A DNA stretch of 64,000 nt from Ruminococcus sp. UNK.MGS-30 (GTDB taxonomy: Bacteria > Bacillota > Clostridia > Oscillospirales > Ruminococcaceae). The stretch lies in NCBI GenBank assembly GCA_000980705.1, contig LBCK01000004.1, forward strand, positions 225,910-289,909, written 5' to 3'. The notes beneath the pieces are model-generated. The model was not told where the DNA came from, made no database searches, and worked only from the letters and a program-made list of their open reading frames with translations. This document shows, piece by piece, positions 45,670 through 52,728 of the stretch. The first letter of the stretch is position 1. Every line of letters begins with the position of its first letter. The translations under genes were made by a program, and so were the position numbers.

Positions 45670-46638
45670 TCATCGAAACAGCAGCACTGCGGCAAACCGC
45701 AGCAGACCAAATCCCAAAAGCGACAAACCAGACGCCGCAAACATCATCCCATTGGTGCGGCGAATGTCCTCTGGTTCTGCCAAACGAACCGCATCGCCGA
45801 TGGTGGGCTTTTCCACCACGTCGCCGAAATAGATATGCGTTCCGCCCAGCTGGATTCCCAGCGCACCGGCTGCGGCGGATTCTGTCTGCGCAGAGTTGGG
45901 AGACAGATGGTTTCTCCGGTCACGGCGAAATATACGCCAGGCGTTTTTCCCGTCCAGGCGCAGCAAAAAGGCAGAAACCGTCAGCAGCAGTCCGCAGATA
46001 CGGGACGGCAGCCAGTTCGCCGCATCATCCAGCTTTGCAGATGCCCTGCCCAAGTGAAGATATTTTGCATTGCGGTAACCCACCATAGAATCCAGCGTGT
46101 TGATTGCCTTATAGCAAAATCCCAGCGGCACACCGCCGATCATCAGATACAGCAGCGGCGCAGTCACGCCGTCAGATGTGTTTTCCGCTACAGTCTCCAC
46201 ACAGGCCTTTGCGACCTCTTCCGCCGTCAGCTGAGTGGTATCACGTCCCACCAGGTAGGAAAGCTGCACTCTTGCACCGGGCAGATCGCCATCCGCAAGA
46301 AGGCGGTACACCTTGTCGCTTTCCCGTTCCAGACAGCGTGCCGCAAGAATCTGATACGCCCAGAATGTGTGCAGCACAAACCAGAGCCAGAACGAAATGC
46401 GGTACGCCAAAAGCAGAATGCCCAGAGAGAGCAACAGACTTCCCAGCGGAATGGCTGCCGCCAGAATCACCCCGGCACGGCGTTCCCCTTCCGGAGTCTG
46501 GGGAAACTTCCGGCGCAGAAACCGTTCCAGGCGAGAAATGCTTTTTCCGATCAGCACGACCGGATGCGGCAGCCACCGGGGATCTCCGAAACAGAGATCC
46601 AGCAAAAATCCCAGCGCTGTACTGCACAAGATCCACAC
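45670..46638 (-). CDS. cbiB: Adenosylcobinamide-phosphate synthase
   Basis: 322 residues from GTG 46638 with AGGAGG. It is an integral membrane protein with the CbiB motifs LDLCFGDPRWLPHPVVLIG, ENTSDGVTAPLLY, NTLDSMVGYRN and GRASAKLDDAANWLPSR. It joins aminopropanol (phosphate) to adenosylcobyric acid. Next to cobD, as expected. Confidence 0.94.
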   Translation of the reverse strand: MWILCSTALGFLLDLCFGDPRWLPHPVVLIGKSISRLERFLRRKFPQTPEGERRAGVILAAAIPLGSLLLSLGILLLAYRISFWLWFVLHTFWAYQILAARCLERESDKVYRLLADGDLPGARVQLSYLVGRDTTQLTAEEVAKACVETVAENTSDGVTAPLLYLMIGGVPLGFCYKAINTLDSMVGYRNAKYLHLGRASAKLDDAANWLPSRICGLLLTVSAFLLRLDGKNAWRIFRRDRRNHLSPNSAQTESAAAGALGIQLGGTHIYFGDVVEKPTIGDAVRLAEPEDIRRTNGMMFAASGLSLLGFGLLRFAAVLLFR

Positions 46639-46651
46639 AGACTTTTTCCTC

Positions 46652-47032
46652 CTACTTCAATCGCATTTCCAAGCCGCAGCAGACACGCTCCACAGTCTCC
46701 GCAGATTCTGCCAGCAGACAGTTCAAACGTCCCACTGCCTCACGAAACCGGCGCTGTTCCGGTTCGACCGGCACAAGTCCGCAGCCCACTTCCTGGCTGA
46801 TGACCACAGCGTCTTTCCATTTTTCCAGCCAGGGCTGAATTTCCTCTCCCGGATCTTTTTCCTCGGTCAGCCAGCGTGCCGCCAAAGATTCCACGTGCAG
46901 AATCAGCCGCTGTCCCTGCCAGTCTATCAAGGGCTGCTGCGACGCATCAAAGCAGTCCTGCGCCGTCAGCTGATACTTTTGCATGGCATAGGCTGTCCTG
47001 CCGTTGGCATAGCCGCCCAGGATCAGTCTCAT
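46652..47032 (-). CDS. Short CobU-like protein with altered P-loop
   Basis: 126 residues. The first strand and loop are GGYANGRTAYA, aligning with the CobU P-loop GGARSGKSxxA but with Arg for the essential Lys. The C-terminal part (SQEVGCGLVPVEPEQRRFRE, AGRLN-type GRLNCLLAE, GLEMRLK) is a good match to the end of CobU. The middle section, with the His-Arg of the guanylation site, is missing. It is complete, coupled to cobS by ATGA and in good coding context, so it is not simply a decaying fragment. A partner subunit of the full-length CobU upstream is a possible role; this is inference. Confidence 0.75.
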   Translation of the reverse strand: MRLILGGYANGRTAYAMQKYQLTAQDCFDASQQPLIDWQGQRLILHVESLAARWLTEEKDPGEEIQPWLEKWKDAVVISQEVGCGLVPVEPEQRRFREAVGRLNCLLAESAETVERVCCGLEMRLK

Positions 47033-47808
47033 GCCAGGACACCTCCCAGCAGTGCCGCACCCAGCAGGCAGACCGTCTCACACAGCACCAGGAAAAAGCC
47101 TGCCAGATCGCCGGTAATGCCGCCGAACTGTTTCTTCGCCATATGCGAACAGCCGAAGAAAGCGAACAGCCCGATCCACGCCAGAACGACCGCCAGCCAA
47201 TCCCAGAACAGAACAGTCAGCAGTCCCACAACGCCGTACACAATGACGAGAATAACACGCACGTGTTTTCCGGCGCTTTCGCCAAAGGTTTTCGCCAGTG
47301 AGCTGGACTGCGCAATGGGCAGTGCCGTAACGGACAAGCCGCTGAGACAACGTGACAAGACAAATACCCCTGTCAGCAGCCAGACAAAACTGCGGTTCTG
47401 GGTCTGGTAGATCTGCACATATGCGCCAAAGCTGACCAGCAGTGCCAGAACTACGCTGAACACGGCAAACGGTCCGCAGTTGGGGTCTTTCAGAATGCGC
47501 AGTTTTTCTTCCTGGGGCCGTCTGGAATACAGCGCATCCGCCGTATCACAGAATCCGTCCAGATGAATGCCGCCGGTAATCAGCACGCCGCTCAGCACTG
47601 CCAGAACGCCGAACAGCACTGCGCCCACGTGCAGCAGTTCACAGACCGTCCATACCACAAACAAACCCACACCGCACAGCAATCCCACCAGCGGAAAAAA
47701 CACCATGGCATTGCGCAGGTTCTTTTCCGTCCAGTTCAGACACTTCACCGGAAGTGCGCTATACATGGAAAGTGCGATCAGCAGGGATTCCATCCAGGAT
47801 TTTATCAT
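47029..47808 (-). CDS. cobS: Adenosylcobinamide-GDP ribazoletransferase (cobalamin synthase)
   Basis: 259 residues with about six to seven transmembrane segments. It has FFPLVGLLCGVG, GGIHLDGFCDTADAL (metal-binding Asp-rich motif) and LKDPNCGPFAVF, all typical of CobS. It attaches alpha-ribazole to GDP-cobinamide at the membrane. The start has GGAG at good spacing and overlaps cobU by 50 bases. Confidence 0.93.
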   Translation of the reverse strand: MIKSWMESLLIALSMYSALPVKCLNWTEKNLRNAMVFFPLVGLLCGVGLFVVWTVCELLHVGAVLFGVLAVLSGVLITGGIHLDGFCDTADALYSRRPQEEKLRILKDPNCGPFAVFSVVLALLVSFGAYVQIYQTQNRSFVWLLTGVFVLSRCLSGLSVTALPIAQSSSLAKTFGESAGKHVRVILVIVYGVVGLLTVLFWDWLAVVLAWIGLFAFFGCSHMAKKQFGGITGDLAGFFLVLCETVCLLGAALLGGVLA

Positions 47809-48331
47809 ATTGTTCTTCTCCTTTCCAAATCAGCGGACAACCGGCACAGCATTCGATCACAACATCCGCCTGTGCTGCGATCCTGCAGTTGATGCGTCCC
47901 AGATATTGCAGATACTGCCGCATGGACGCATCTTCCGGCGTACCATCGGAAAATACTTCGTTCGTGACGATCACCAGGTGCTGCACCTTTTGATACAGTG
48001 CAGCAATGCCGTCCAGAACAGTCTGCGCCGGGTCATCTGCACCCTCGCCAAACTGTTCGTTGGCAAGCAGATTGCTGAGACATTCCAGCAGTGCCGTACC
48101 GCCGGGAGAAAGCGTTTCCGCCTGTTCTGCCAGGTGGGACGGAATCTCCAGCGTCCGGAATCCTTTTCCGGCACGCTGCTGCCGATGTTTGGCAACTCTT
48201 GCCCTGCACTCTGCATCCCAGATCTGCATGGTGGCGATATAGCGAAACGGCTCTTGTTTCAGTGCCATGCTGAGACGCTCGGCAAACTGAGACTTTCCGC
48301 TGCCTGCGCCGCCGGTAACCAAAATCAGCAT
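47759..48331 (-). CDS. cobU: Adenosylcobinamide kinase/guanylyltransferase with divergent EVGxG motif
   Basis: 190 residues. The P-loop VTGGAGSGKSQFAE is intact, and the His-Arg region (VAKHRQQR) used for guanylation is present. The usual SNEVGxGIVP motif, however, reads TNEVFSDGTPED, followed by the normal LGRINCRIAAQADVV. It overlaps cbiA by seven bases. Its missing motif is exactly what the short CobU-like protein retains. Confidence 0.88.
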   Translation of the reverse strand: MLILVTGGAGSGKSQFAERLSMALKQEPFRYIATMQIWDAECRARVAKHRQQRAGKGFRTLEIPSHLAEQAETLSPGGTALLECLSNLLANEQFGEGADDPAQTVLDGIAALYQKVQHLVIVTNEVFSDGTPEDASMRQYLQYLGRINCRIAAQADVVIECCAGCPLIWKGEEQYDKILDGIPADRTFHV

Positions 48332-49695
48332 GACAACCGCTCCTTTCGGTACGCCTTACAGGCATCTGCAAAATGCTGCGGCACTTCCGGATTTGACGGA
48401 AAATACAGGTGCGGAAATCCGGCGATGATCTGCGCCTTTGTCTGCACTGCCTGCCAGGTTCTTCCGTTCGGGCGCTGTGCCAGAAATGCACTGCCGTTTT
48501 CCGTACTGTCCGCATAGTGGAATTCATGCGCCCGGATTTTCGTTCCTGCCTTGCCCAGGATCGTGTCCTGCTGTGCCGTCAGCGTTACATAACCAAAACG
48601 GCAAAGGCGTTCGCCCAGACGGGATGTTCCCGGCAGAAGTCCGGCCAGCGGATAGGACTTGCCGTCTTTTCCGGTCATAGACCGCTGCAGGTACAGGAAT
48701 CCGCCGCACTCTCCCAGAATCGGGATACCAGTGCCGGCGAGCCGCCGCAGGCTCTCCAAAAAGGCAGTATTGCCGCTGAGCCTGGGCAGGTACAGTTCCG
48801 GATAGCCGCCGCAGAAATACAAACCGTCCAGGTTTTCCGGCAGCTTTGCGCCTGTCAGCGGTGAGAAATATACCAGTTCTGCGCCGCATTGTTCCAGCAG
48901 TTCCAGATTTTCCGCATAGGTAAAGCAGAACGCCTTATCCTGTGCCACGCCAAGCCGAAACAGCTTTGGTTTCGTCGTATACGGCGGCACATCCGGCAGC
49001 GGCGGCGCTGTTTTCGCCAGTTCCATGATACGGGAAAGTTCCAGGGTCTCTGCGGCGGTTTCTCCCAGCAGGCGTATCTTTTCGTCCAGCTGTTCCACTT
49101 CCCCGGCCGTCATCAGTCCCAGATGACGGCTTTCCAGCTGCACTTCCGGCAGATGAGGCAGATAGCCCAGCACAGGGAGTCCGGTCTCCCGTTCCAGCAG
49201 TTCCCGGTAATAATTGTACATTCCGCTGCGGATATCGTTGAGCAGAATGCCGCAGATGGAATTCGGTGTGCGGAATGTCTGAAACCCGTGACAAAGCGCC
49301 GCTGCAGAACAGCCCATTCCCTTGGGATTCACCACCAGCAGCACCGGGATTTTCAGCCACTGGGAAACGGTATAGGCGCTCGCCTGGTCGGTCTGTCCGA
49401 TGCCGTCATAAAAACCCATTGCGCCCTCAAAGACGGCACAGTCCGCATCGGCACTCACCCGGGAGACCAGCTCCGCCATCGGCTGTTCTGACAGAAAAAA
49501 AGGATCGGCGTGATACGCCGGTCTGCCGGTGATATGACTGTGAAACATGGGATCAATATAGTCGGGACCACACTTCCAGCCCTGCACCTGCAGCCCACGG
49601 GAACAGAGGGCAGACAGCAGTGCCGCAGTCATTGTGGTTTTTCCAGCACCGCTCCCTGCGGCGCTGAGCATAATGCGTGGAACAGGCTGTGGCAT
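48325..49695 (-). CDS. cbiA: Cobyrinic acid a,c-diamide synthase
   Basis: 456 residues from ATG 49695 with GGAGA; the frame upstream to 49788 includes the promoter and is discounted. It has a P-loop SAAGSGAGKTTMTAAL, GAMGFYDGIG, and an amidotransferase domain with the Cys in LGECGGFLYLQ and His in RAHEFHYAD. It amidates the a and c side chains. It is the first gene of the upstream cobalamin operon. Confidence 0.94.
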   Translation of the reverse strand: MPQPVPRIMLSAAGSGAGKTTMTAALLSALCSRGLQVQGWKCGPDYIDPMFHSHITGRPAYHADPFFLSEQPMAELVSRVSADADCAVFEGAMGFYDGIGQTDQASAYTVSQWLKIPVLLVVNPKGMGCSAAALCHGFQTFRTPNSICGILLNDIRSGMYNYYRELLERETGLPVLGYLPHLPEVQLESRHLGLMTAGEVEQLDEKIRLLGETAAETLELSRIMELAKTAPPLPDVPPYTTKPKLFRLGVAQDKAFCFTYAENLELLEQCGAELVYFSPLTGAKLPENLDGLYFCGGYPELYLPRLSGNTAFLESLRRLAGTGIPILGECGGFLYLQRSMTGKDGKSYPLAGLLPGTSRLGERLCRFGYVTLTAQQDTILGKAGTKIRAHEFHYADSTENGSAFLAQRPNGRTWQAVQTKAQIIAGFPHLYFPSNPEVPQHFADACKAYRKERLSC

Positions 49696-49746
49696 GGCAA
49701 GGTCTCCTTTCCGGATCAATTTTGAATATATTTGAATGTATTTTAT

Positions 49747-49775
49747 ATTATACCACATCCGGACGTTTTGTTCAA
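49747..49775 (-). promoter_or_regulatory. Consensus promoter of the cbiA-cbiC operon
   Basis: TTGAAC (49775-49770), 17 bp and perfect TATAAT (49752-49747) on the minus strand. No cobalamin riboswitch is visible between it and cbiA. Confidence 0.8.
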
Positions 49776-49786
49776 GCCATCCGGAC
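49756..49786. repeat. Two direct CATCCGGAC repeats across the cbiA promoter
   Basis: CATCCGGAC occurs at 49756-49764 and 49778-49786, 22 bp apart, about two helical turns. One lies within the promoter spacer and the other just upstream of the -35, which suits an operator. Confidence 0.55.
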
Positions 49787-49851
49787 ACACATTTTATGTG
49801 GATTTATTTTTGCGTCAAAACGATATCAACAGTTCCGCCGAATTCTTTTCC

Positions 49852-49880
49852 TTGACAATGGAATCCAAAGGACTTATAAT
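49852..49880 (+). promoter_or_regulatory. Consensus promoter upstream of the MATE gene
   Basis: TTGACA, 17 bp, TATAAT. The transcript would have a leader of about 205 bases containing a perfect 10-bp hairpin (49891-49900 with 49912-49921). Confidence 0.75.
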
Positions 49881-49976
49881 AGGGACATCATCAAAATCGT
49901 ACAAATTATGCACGATTTTGAAAACGATACCACAGTTTCTGCAAGCAGGTTTGATTTCTATATAGTTTTGTACGAT

Positions 49977-50031
49977 TGTTATAGTGATTCCTATGAATGT
50001 TATAGAAATAGCGATTTCTTTATCTTATAAT
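49977..50031 (+). promoter_or_regulatory. Candidate AraC-type activator site and promoter
   Basis: TGTTATAG is repeated at 49977-49984 and 49998-50005, a 21-bp period typical of AraC-family sites. The second copy abuts a poor -35 (TAGAAA 50003-50008) that is 17 bp from a perfect TATAAT (50026-50031). Confidence 0.55.
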
Positions 50032-50095
50032 ATCATTCGGCATCAGGATAAAATAAACGTCCTGAAATATAAAAATAGATAAGGAGACTATCACT

Positions 50096-51493
50096 ATGGC
50101 AACACAAAACACTCGTGCGGAATTCCGCAAAAAGCTGCTGCACCTCATGATCCCGATTTCCCTGCAGCAGCTGATGATGGCGCTTGTCAATGCGTCAGAC
50201 GCATTTATGCTGGGCTTTGTCAACCAGGATGCCCTCTCGGCAGTATCCCTGGCAGGACAGGTGCAATTCGTATATTCCCTGTTTTTGTTTGCCATTACTG
50301 CCGGCGTTTCGATCTTTGCCGCTCAGTACTGGGGCATTCAGAACAAAAAGGCAGTGGAAAAGACGCTGGGCATCGGTCTGGCATTTTCCGTGCTGCTCTC
50401 CCTTCCCTTTACCATCGGCGCAACATTTTTCCCGGAACTGCTGATGCGTGCATTCGCCTCTGATCCGGTTCTCATCCAGGACGGCGCTGTTTATCTTCGG
50501 GTAGTCGGCGTGTCCTATCTGCTGCTCAGCATTTCGCAGATCTACCTGTGCATTCTGAAAAACTGCGGAAAAGCCGTACTGAGCGCTGTCATCAGTTCCG
50601 TTTCCGTCATCATCAACATCATTCTGAATGCCGCTTTCATCTTCGGCATCGGTTTCTTTCCGGAAATGGGCATCGCCGGCGCTGCCGTTGCAACGGTTAT
50701 CGCAAAGGTGATCGAACTGGCATGGGCGCTTGCAGTGATGCTGAAAAAGGACAGCATCAAGATCCGCCTTGGCTGGACCATCCACCCGGACAAGGTACTG
50801 CTCCGTGACTTCTGGAAGTACACCGCTCCGATCCTGGGCGATGAGCTGATGTGGGGACTGGGCTTTACCATGTACTCCGTCATCATGGGACACATGGGCA
50901 GCGACGCCGCAGCCGCAAACTCCATTGCAAACATCGTCAAGAACCTGGTAATCTGCTTCTGCACCGGCATCGCTACCGCAAGCGGCATTATGGTGGGCAG
51001 TCTCCTGGGACAGGGCGAACTGGAAAAGGCAAAGGAATACGGCAGAAAGCTTTCCAAGACTTCCATTTTTGCAGGCGCAGTTGCCGGCGTGATTATTCTG
51101 GGCGTTATCCCCTTTACCCCTATGTTCTCCACGCTGACCGACACTGCAAAAGAATACCTCCGTGTCATGCTGGTGGTATGCTCCTATTATGTAGTCGGCA
51201 AATCCATTAACATGACGGTGATTTCCGGTATCTTCGCAGCCGGCGGTGACTCGAAATTCGGCTTTATCTGCGACGGCATCACCATGTGGTGCGTTACCGT
51301 TCCCATCGGTCTGATCGCTGCATTTGTGCTGAAACTCCCGGTACTGACCGTATACATTCTTATCAACGTCGATGAGATCATCAAGCTCCCGGCAGTCCTC
51401 AAGAACTACCGGAAATACCGCTGGGTCAAGAATCTGACCCGACAGGAAACTGCACCTGTTGAACCAGAAACCATGGCACAGACAGCCGCATAA
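50096..51493 (+). CDS. MATE-family multidrug/toxin efflux transporter
   Basis: 465 residues with twelve predicted transmembrane segments in two MatE repeats. The N-terminus (IPISLQQLMMALVNASDAFMLGFV) and the loop SLAGQVQFVYSLFLFAITAGVSIFAAQYWG are typical of the NorM/DinF-like group in clostridia. It exports cationic or organic compounds using an ion gradient; substrate unknown. It has AAGGAG upstream and is followed 21 bases later by an AraC regulator gene, which probably controls it. Confidence 0.92.
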   Translation: MATQNTRAEFRKKLLHLMIPISLQQLMMALVNASDAFMLGFVNQDALSAVSLAGQVQFVYSLFLFAITAGVSIFAAQYWGIQNKKAVEKTLGIGLAFSVLLSLPFTIGATFFPELLMRAFASDPVLIQDGAVYLRVVGVSYLLLSISQIYLCILKNCGKAVLSAVISSVSVIINIILNAAFIFGIGFFPEMGIAGAAVATVIAKVIELAWALAVMLKKDSIKIRLGWTIHPDKVLLRDFWKYTAPILGDELMWGLGFTMYSVIMGHMGSDAAAANSIANIVKNLVICFCTGIATASGIMVGSLLGQGELEKAKEYGRKLSKTSIFAGAVAGVIILGVIPFTPMFSTLTDTAKEYLRVMLVVCSYYVVGKSINMTVISGIFAAGGDSKFGFICDGITMWCVTVPIGLIAAFVLKLPVLTVYILINVDEIIKLPAVLKNYRKYRWVKNLTRQETAPVEPETMAQTAA

Positions 51494-51514
51494 CACAAAG
51501 AAAAGGAGTCCTCT

Positions 51515-52399
51515 ATGTATACCCTGGAACTGACAGACAACAAGTCTGAGATCATCCAATACAACGTACCCGATCTGCCCATCAAGGCATCCCGTTCCTC
51601 TCAGGAGGACTATCCCTCGCTTTCCATCGTCAACCACTGGCACACCGAGTTTGAGTTTATCTATGTGAAAAATGCACCCATGTGGTACAGCGTCAACGGC
51701 GAACAGTGCAAGCTGATGCCGGGACAGATGATTTTTGTCAACTCCGGGCAGATGCACTACGGTTTCTGGGAAAAACCCAGCGATTCCGTCTATGACTGCA
51801 CCCTGTTTCCACCGTCCCTTGCCACCAATCCCACGACCAAAGATTTGCTGGAGGACATCATCCACCATGCGCCGCCGTATCTCATTCTCCACCCGGAGAT
51901 CGCCGCAGAAAAAACAGTTATCACGCTGGTGAGTGAGATGTTCCAGTGTGCCAGCAATCAGCAGAACGGCTATCCGCTCCAGCTTTTCGGCTGCATCTAC
52001 CGAATCTGCCACGCCCTGTGGAACTTAATGCAGAATAACGCTGAGCCGTGGGAGCCGAACGACAGCAAGCGCCTGGAGGCAATGCACAAGATGGTGGGAT
52101 TCATCCAGCAGAAGTACAGCAGCAAGATTGCTTTGCAGGACATTGCCGCTGCCGGATACGTCTGCCGCAGCAGCTGCTGTTCCATCTTCAAGGAATACCT
52201 CAACCAGACACCCAACGCTTATCTGACGGAATACCGGATCTCCAAGAGCGTGGAACTTCTCGCAAACCCGGATCTGAGCGTGACGGAGATTGCCATGCAG
52301 TGCGGATTCAGCGGTTCCAGCTACTTTACAGAGACCTTCCGCAAAGCCATCGGCTGCACGCCGTCGGATTACCGGATGCGCAAGCAGCAGCGGCGGTAA
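51515..52399 (+). CDS. AraC-family transcriptional regulator
   Basis: 294 residues. An N-terminal cupin-type sensing domain (NHWHTEFEFIYV, GQMIFVNSGQMHYG) is followed by a C-terminal double helix-turn-helix (residues about 185-290: IALQDIAAAGYVCRSSCCSIFKE and VTEIAMQCGFSGSSYFTETF). It is in one unit with the MATE gene, so positive control of the pair is likely. The effector is unknown. The gene ends three bases before the MITE-like element. Confidence 0.92.
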   Translation: MYTLELTDNKSEIIQYNVPDLPIKASRSSQEDYPSLSIVNHWHTEFEFIYVKNAPMWYSVNGEQCKLMPGQMIFVNSGQMHYGFWEKPSDSVYDCTLFPPSLATNPTTKDLLEDIIHHAPPYLILHPEIAAEKTVITLVSEMFQCASNQQNGYPLQLFGCIYRICHALWNLMQNNAEPWEPNDSKRLEAMHKMVGFIQQKYSSKIALQDIAAAGYVCRSSCCSIFKEYLNQTPNAYLTEYRISKSVELLANPDLSVTEIAMQCGFSGSSYFTETFRKAIGCTPSDYRMRKQQRR

Positions 52400-52402
52400 A
52401 CT

Positions 52403-52645
52403 TAAGGCAACACCGCACAGAGTTTGTGCGTAAGATGCGCAGTCGGATTTTTCGGCAGATTGCACAGAAATTTCGCAGGCATACTGTCGGTCGCAATCAA
52501 TCCTAGTGCGACACTCCTTTGTTCTCGGGCAGAATCCTGCCTCGAACGCAGTCGTATGTCAAGAAATTTCTGTGCGGTATGACGGAAAATCAGCAAGCAG
52601 ATTGCGTGCAAAGCCGTTAGGCGGGCTTTGTGCGGTGTTGCCTTA
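52403..52645. mobile_element. MITE-like palindromic element
   Basis: 243 bp bounded by perfect 17-bp terminal inverted repeats (TAAGGCAACACCGCACA at 52403-52419 and its complement at 52629-52645). There is an inner 13-bp inverted repeat (GCACAGAAATTTC 52462-52474 / 52563-52575). It has no credible gene. TA flanks the AGGC...GCCT core on both sides, compatible with TA target duplication, though a palindrome gives this by itself. It occupies most of the 52400-52728 gap. Confidence 0.6.
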
Positions 52646-52660
52646 TATTCTTTCAAACAA

Positions 52661-52705
52661 AAAAGCAATATTGCGCCGGAGTTTTCCGGTTGCAATATTG
52701 CTTTT
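52661..52705. terminator. Bidirectional terminator
   Basis: AAAAGCAATATTGC and its complement with an inner GCCGGA/TCCGGT stem and T-runs on both strands. It ends the FtsX gene on the minus strand. Confidence 0.85.
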
Positions 52706-52728
52706 CTTTTTTCTCAAATTTCAGGCGA

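Noticed and set aside
44710..46800. A 696-codon plus-strand open frame opposite cobD and cbiB
   Set aside because: It is Gln/Arg/His-rich without domains, and antisense to two clear enzymes; a composition artefact of G+C-rich coding sequence.
49696..49740. A second cobalamin riboswitch before cbiA
   Set aside because: Only about 45 bases separate the -10 from the cbiA start codon and none of the aptamer blocks is present.
50195..52012. A 605-codon minus-strand open frame opposite the MATE and AraC genes
   Set aside because: The sense frames encode recognisable proteins with ribosome sites; the antisense product is Asp/His/Cys-rich and matches nothing.
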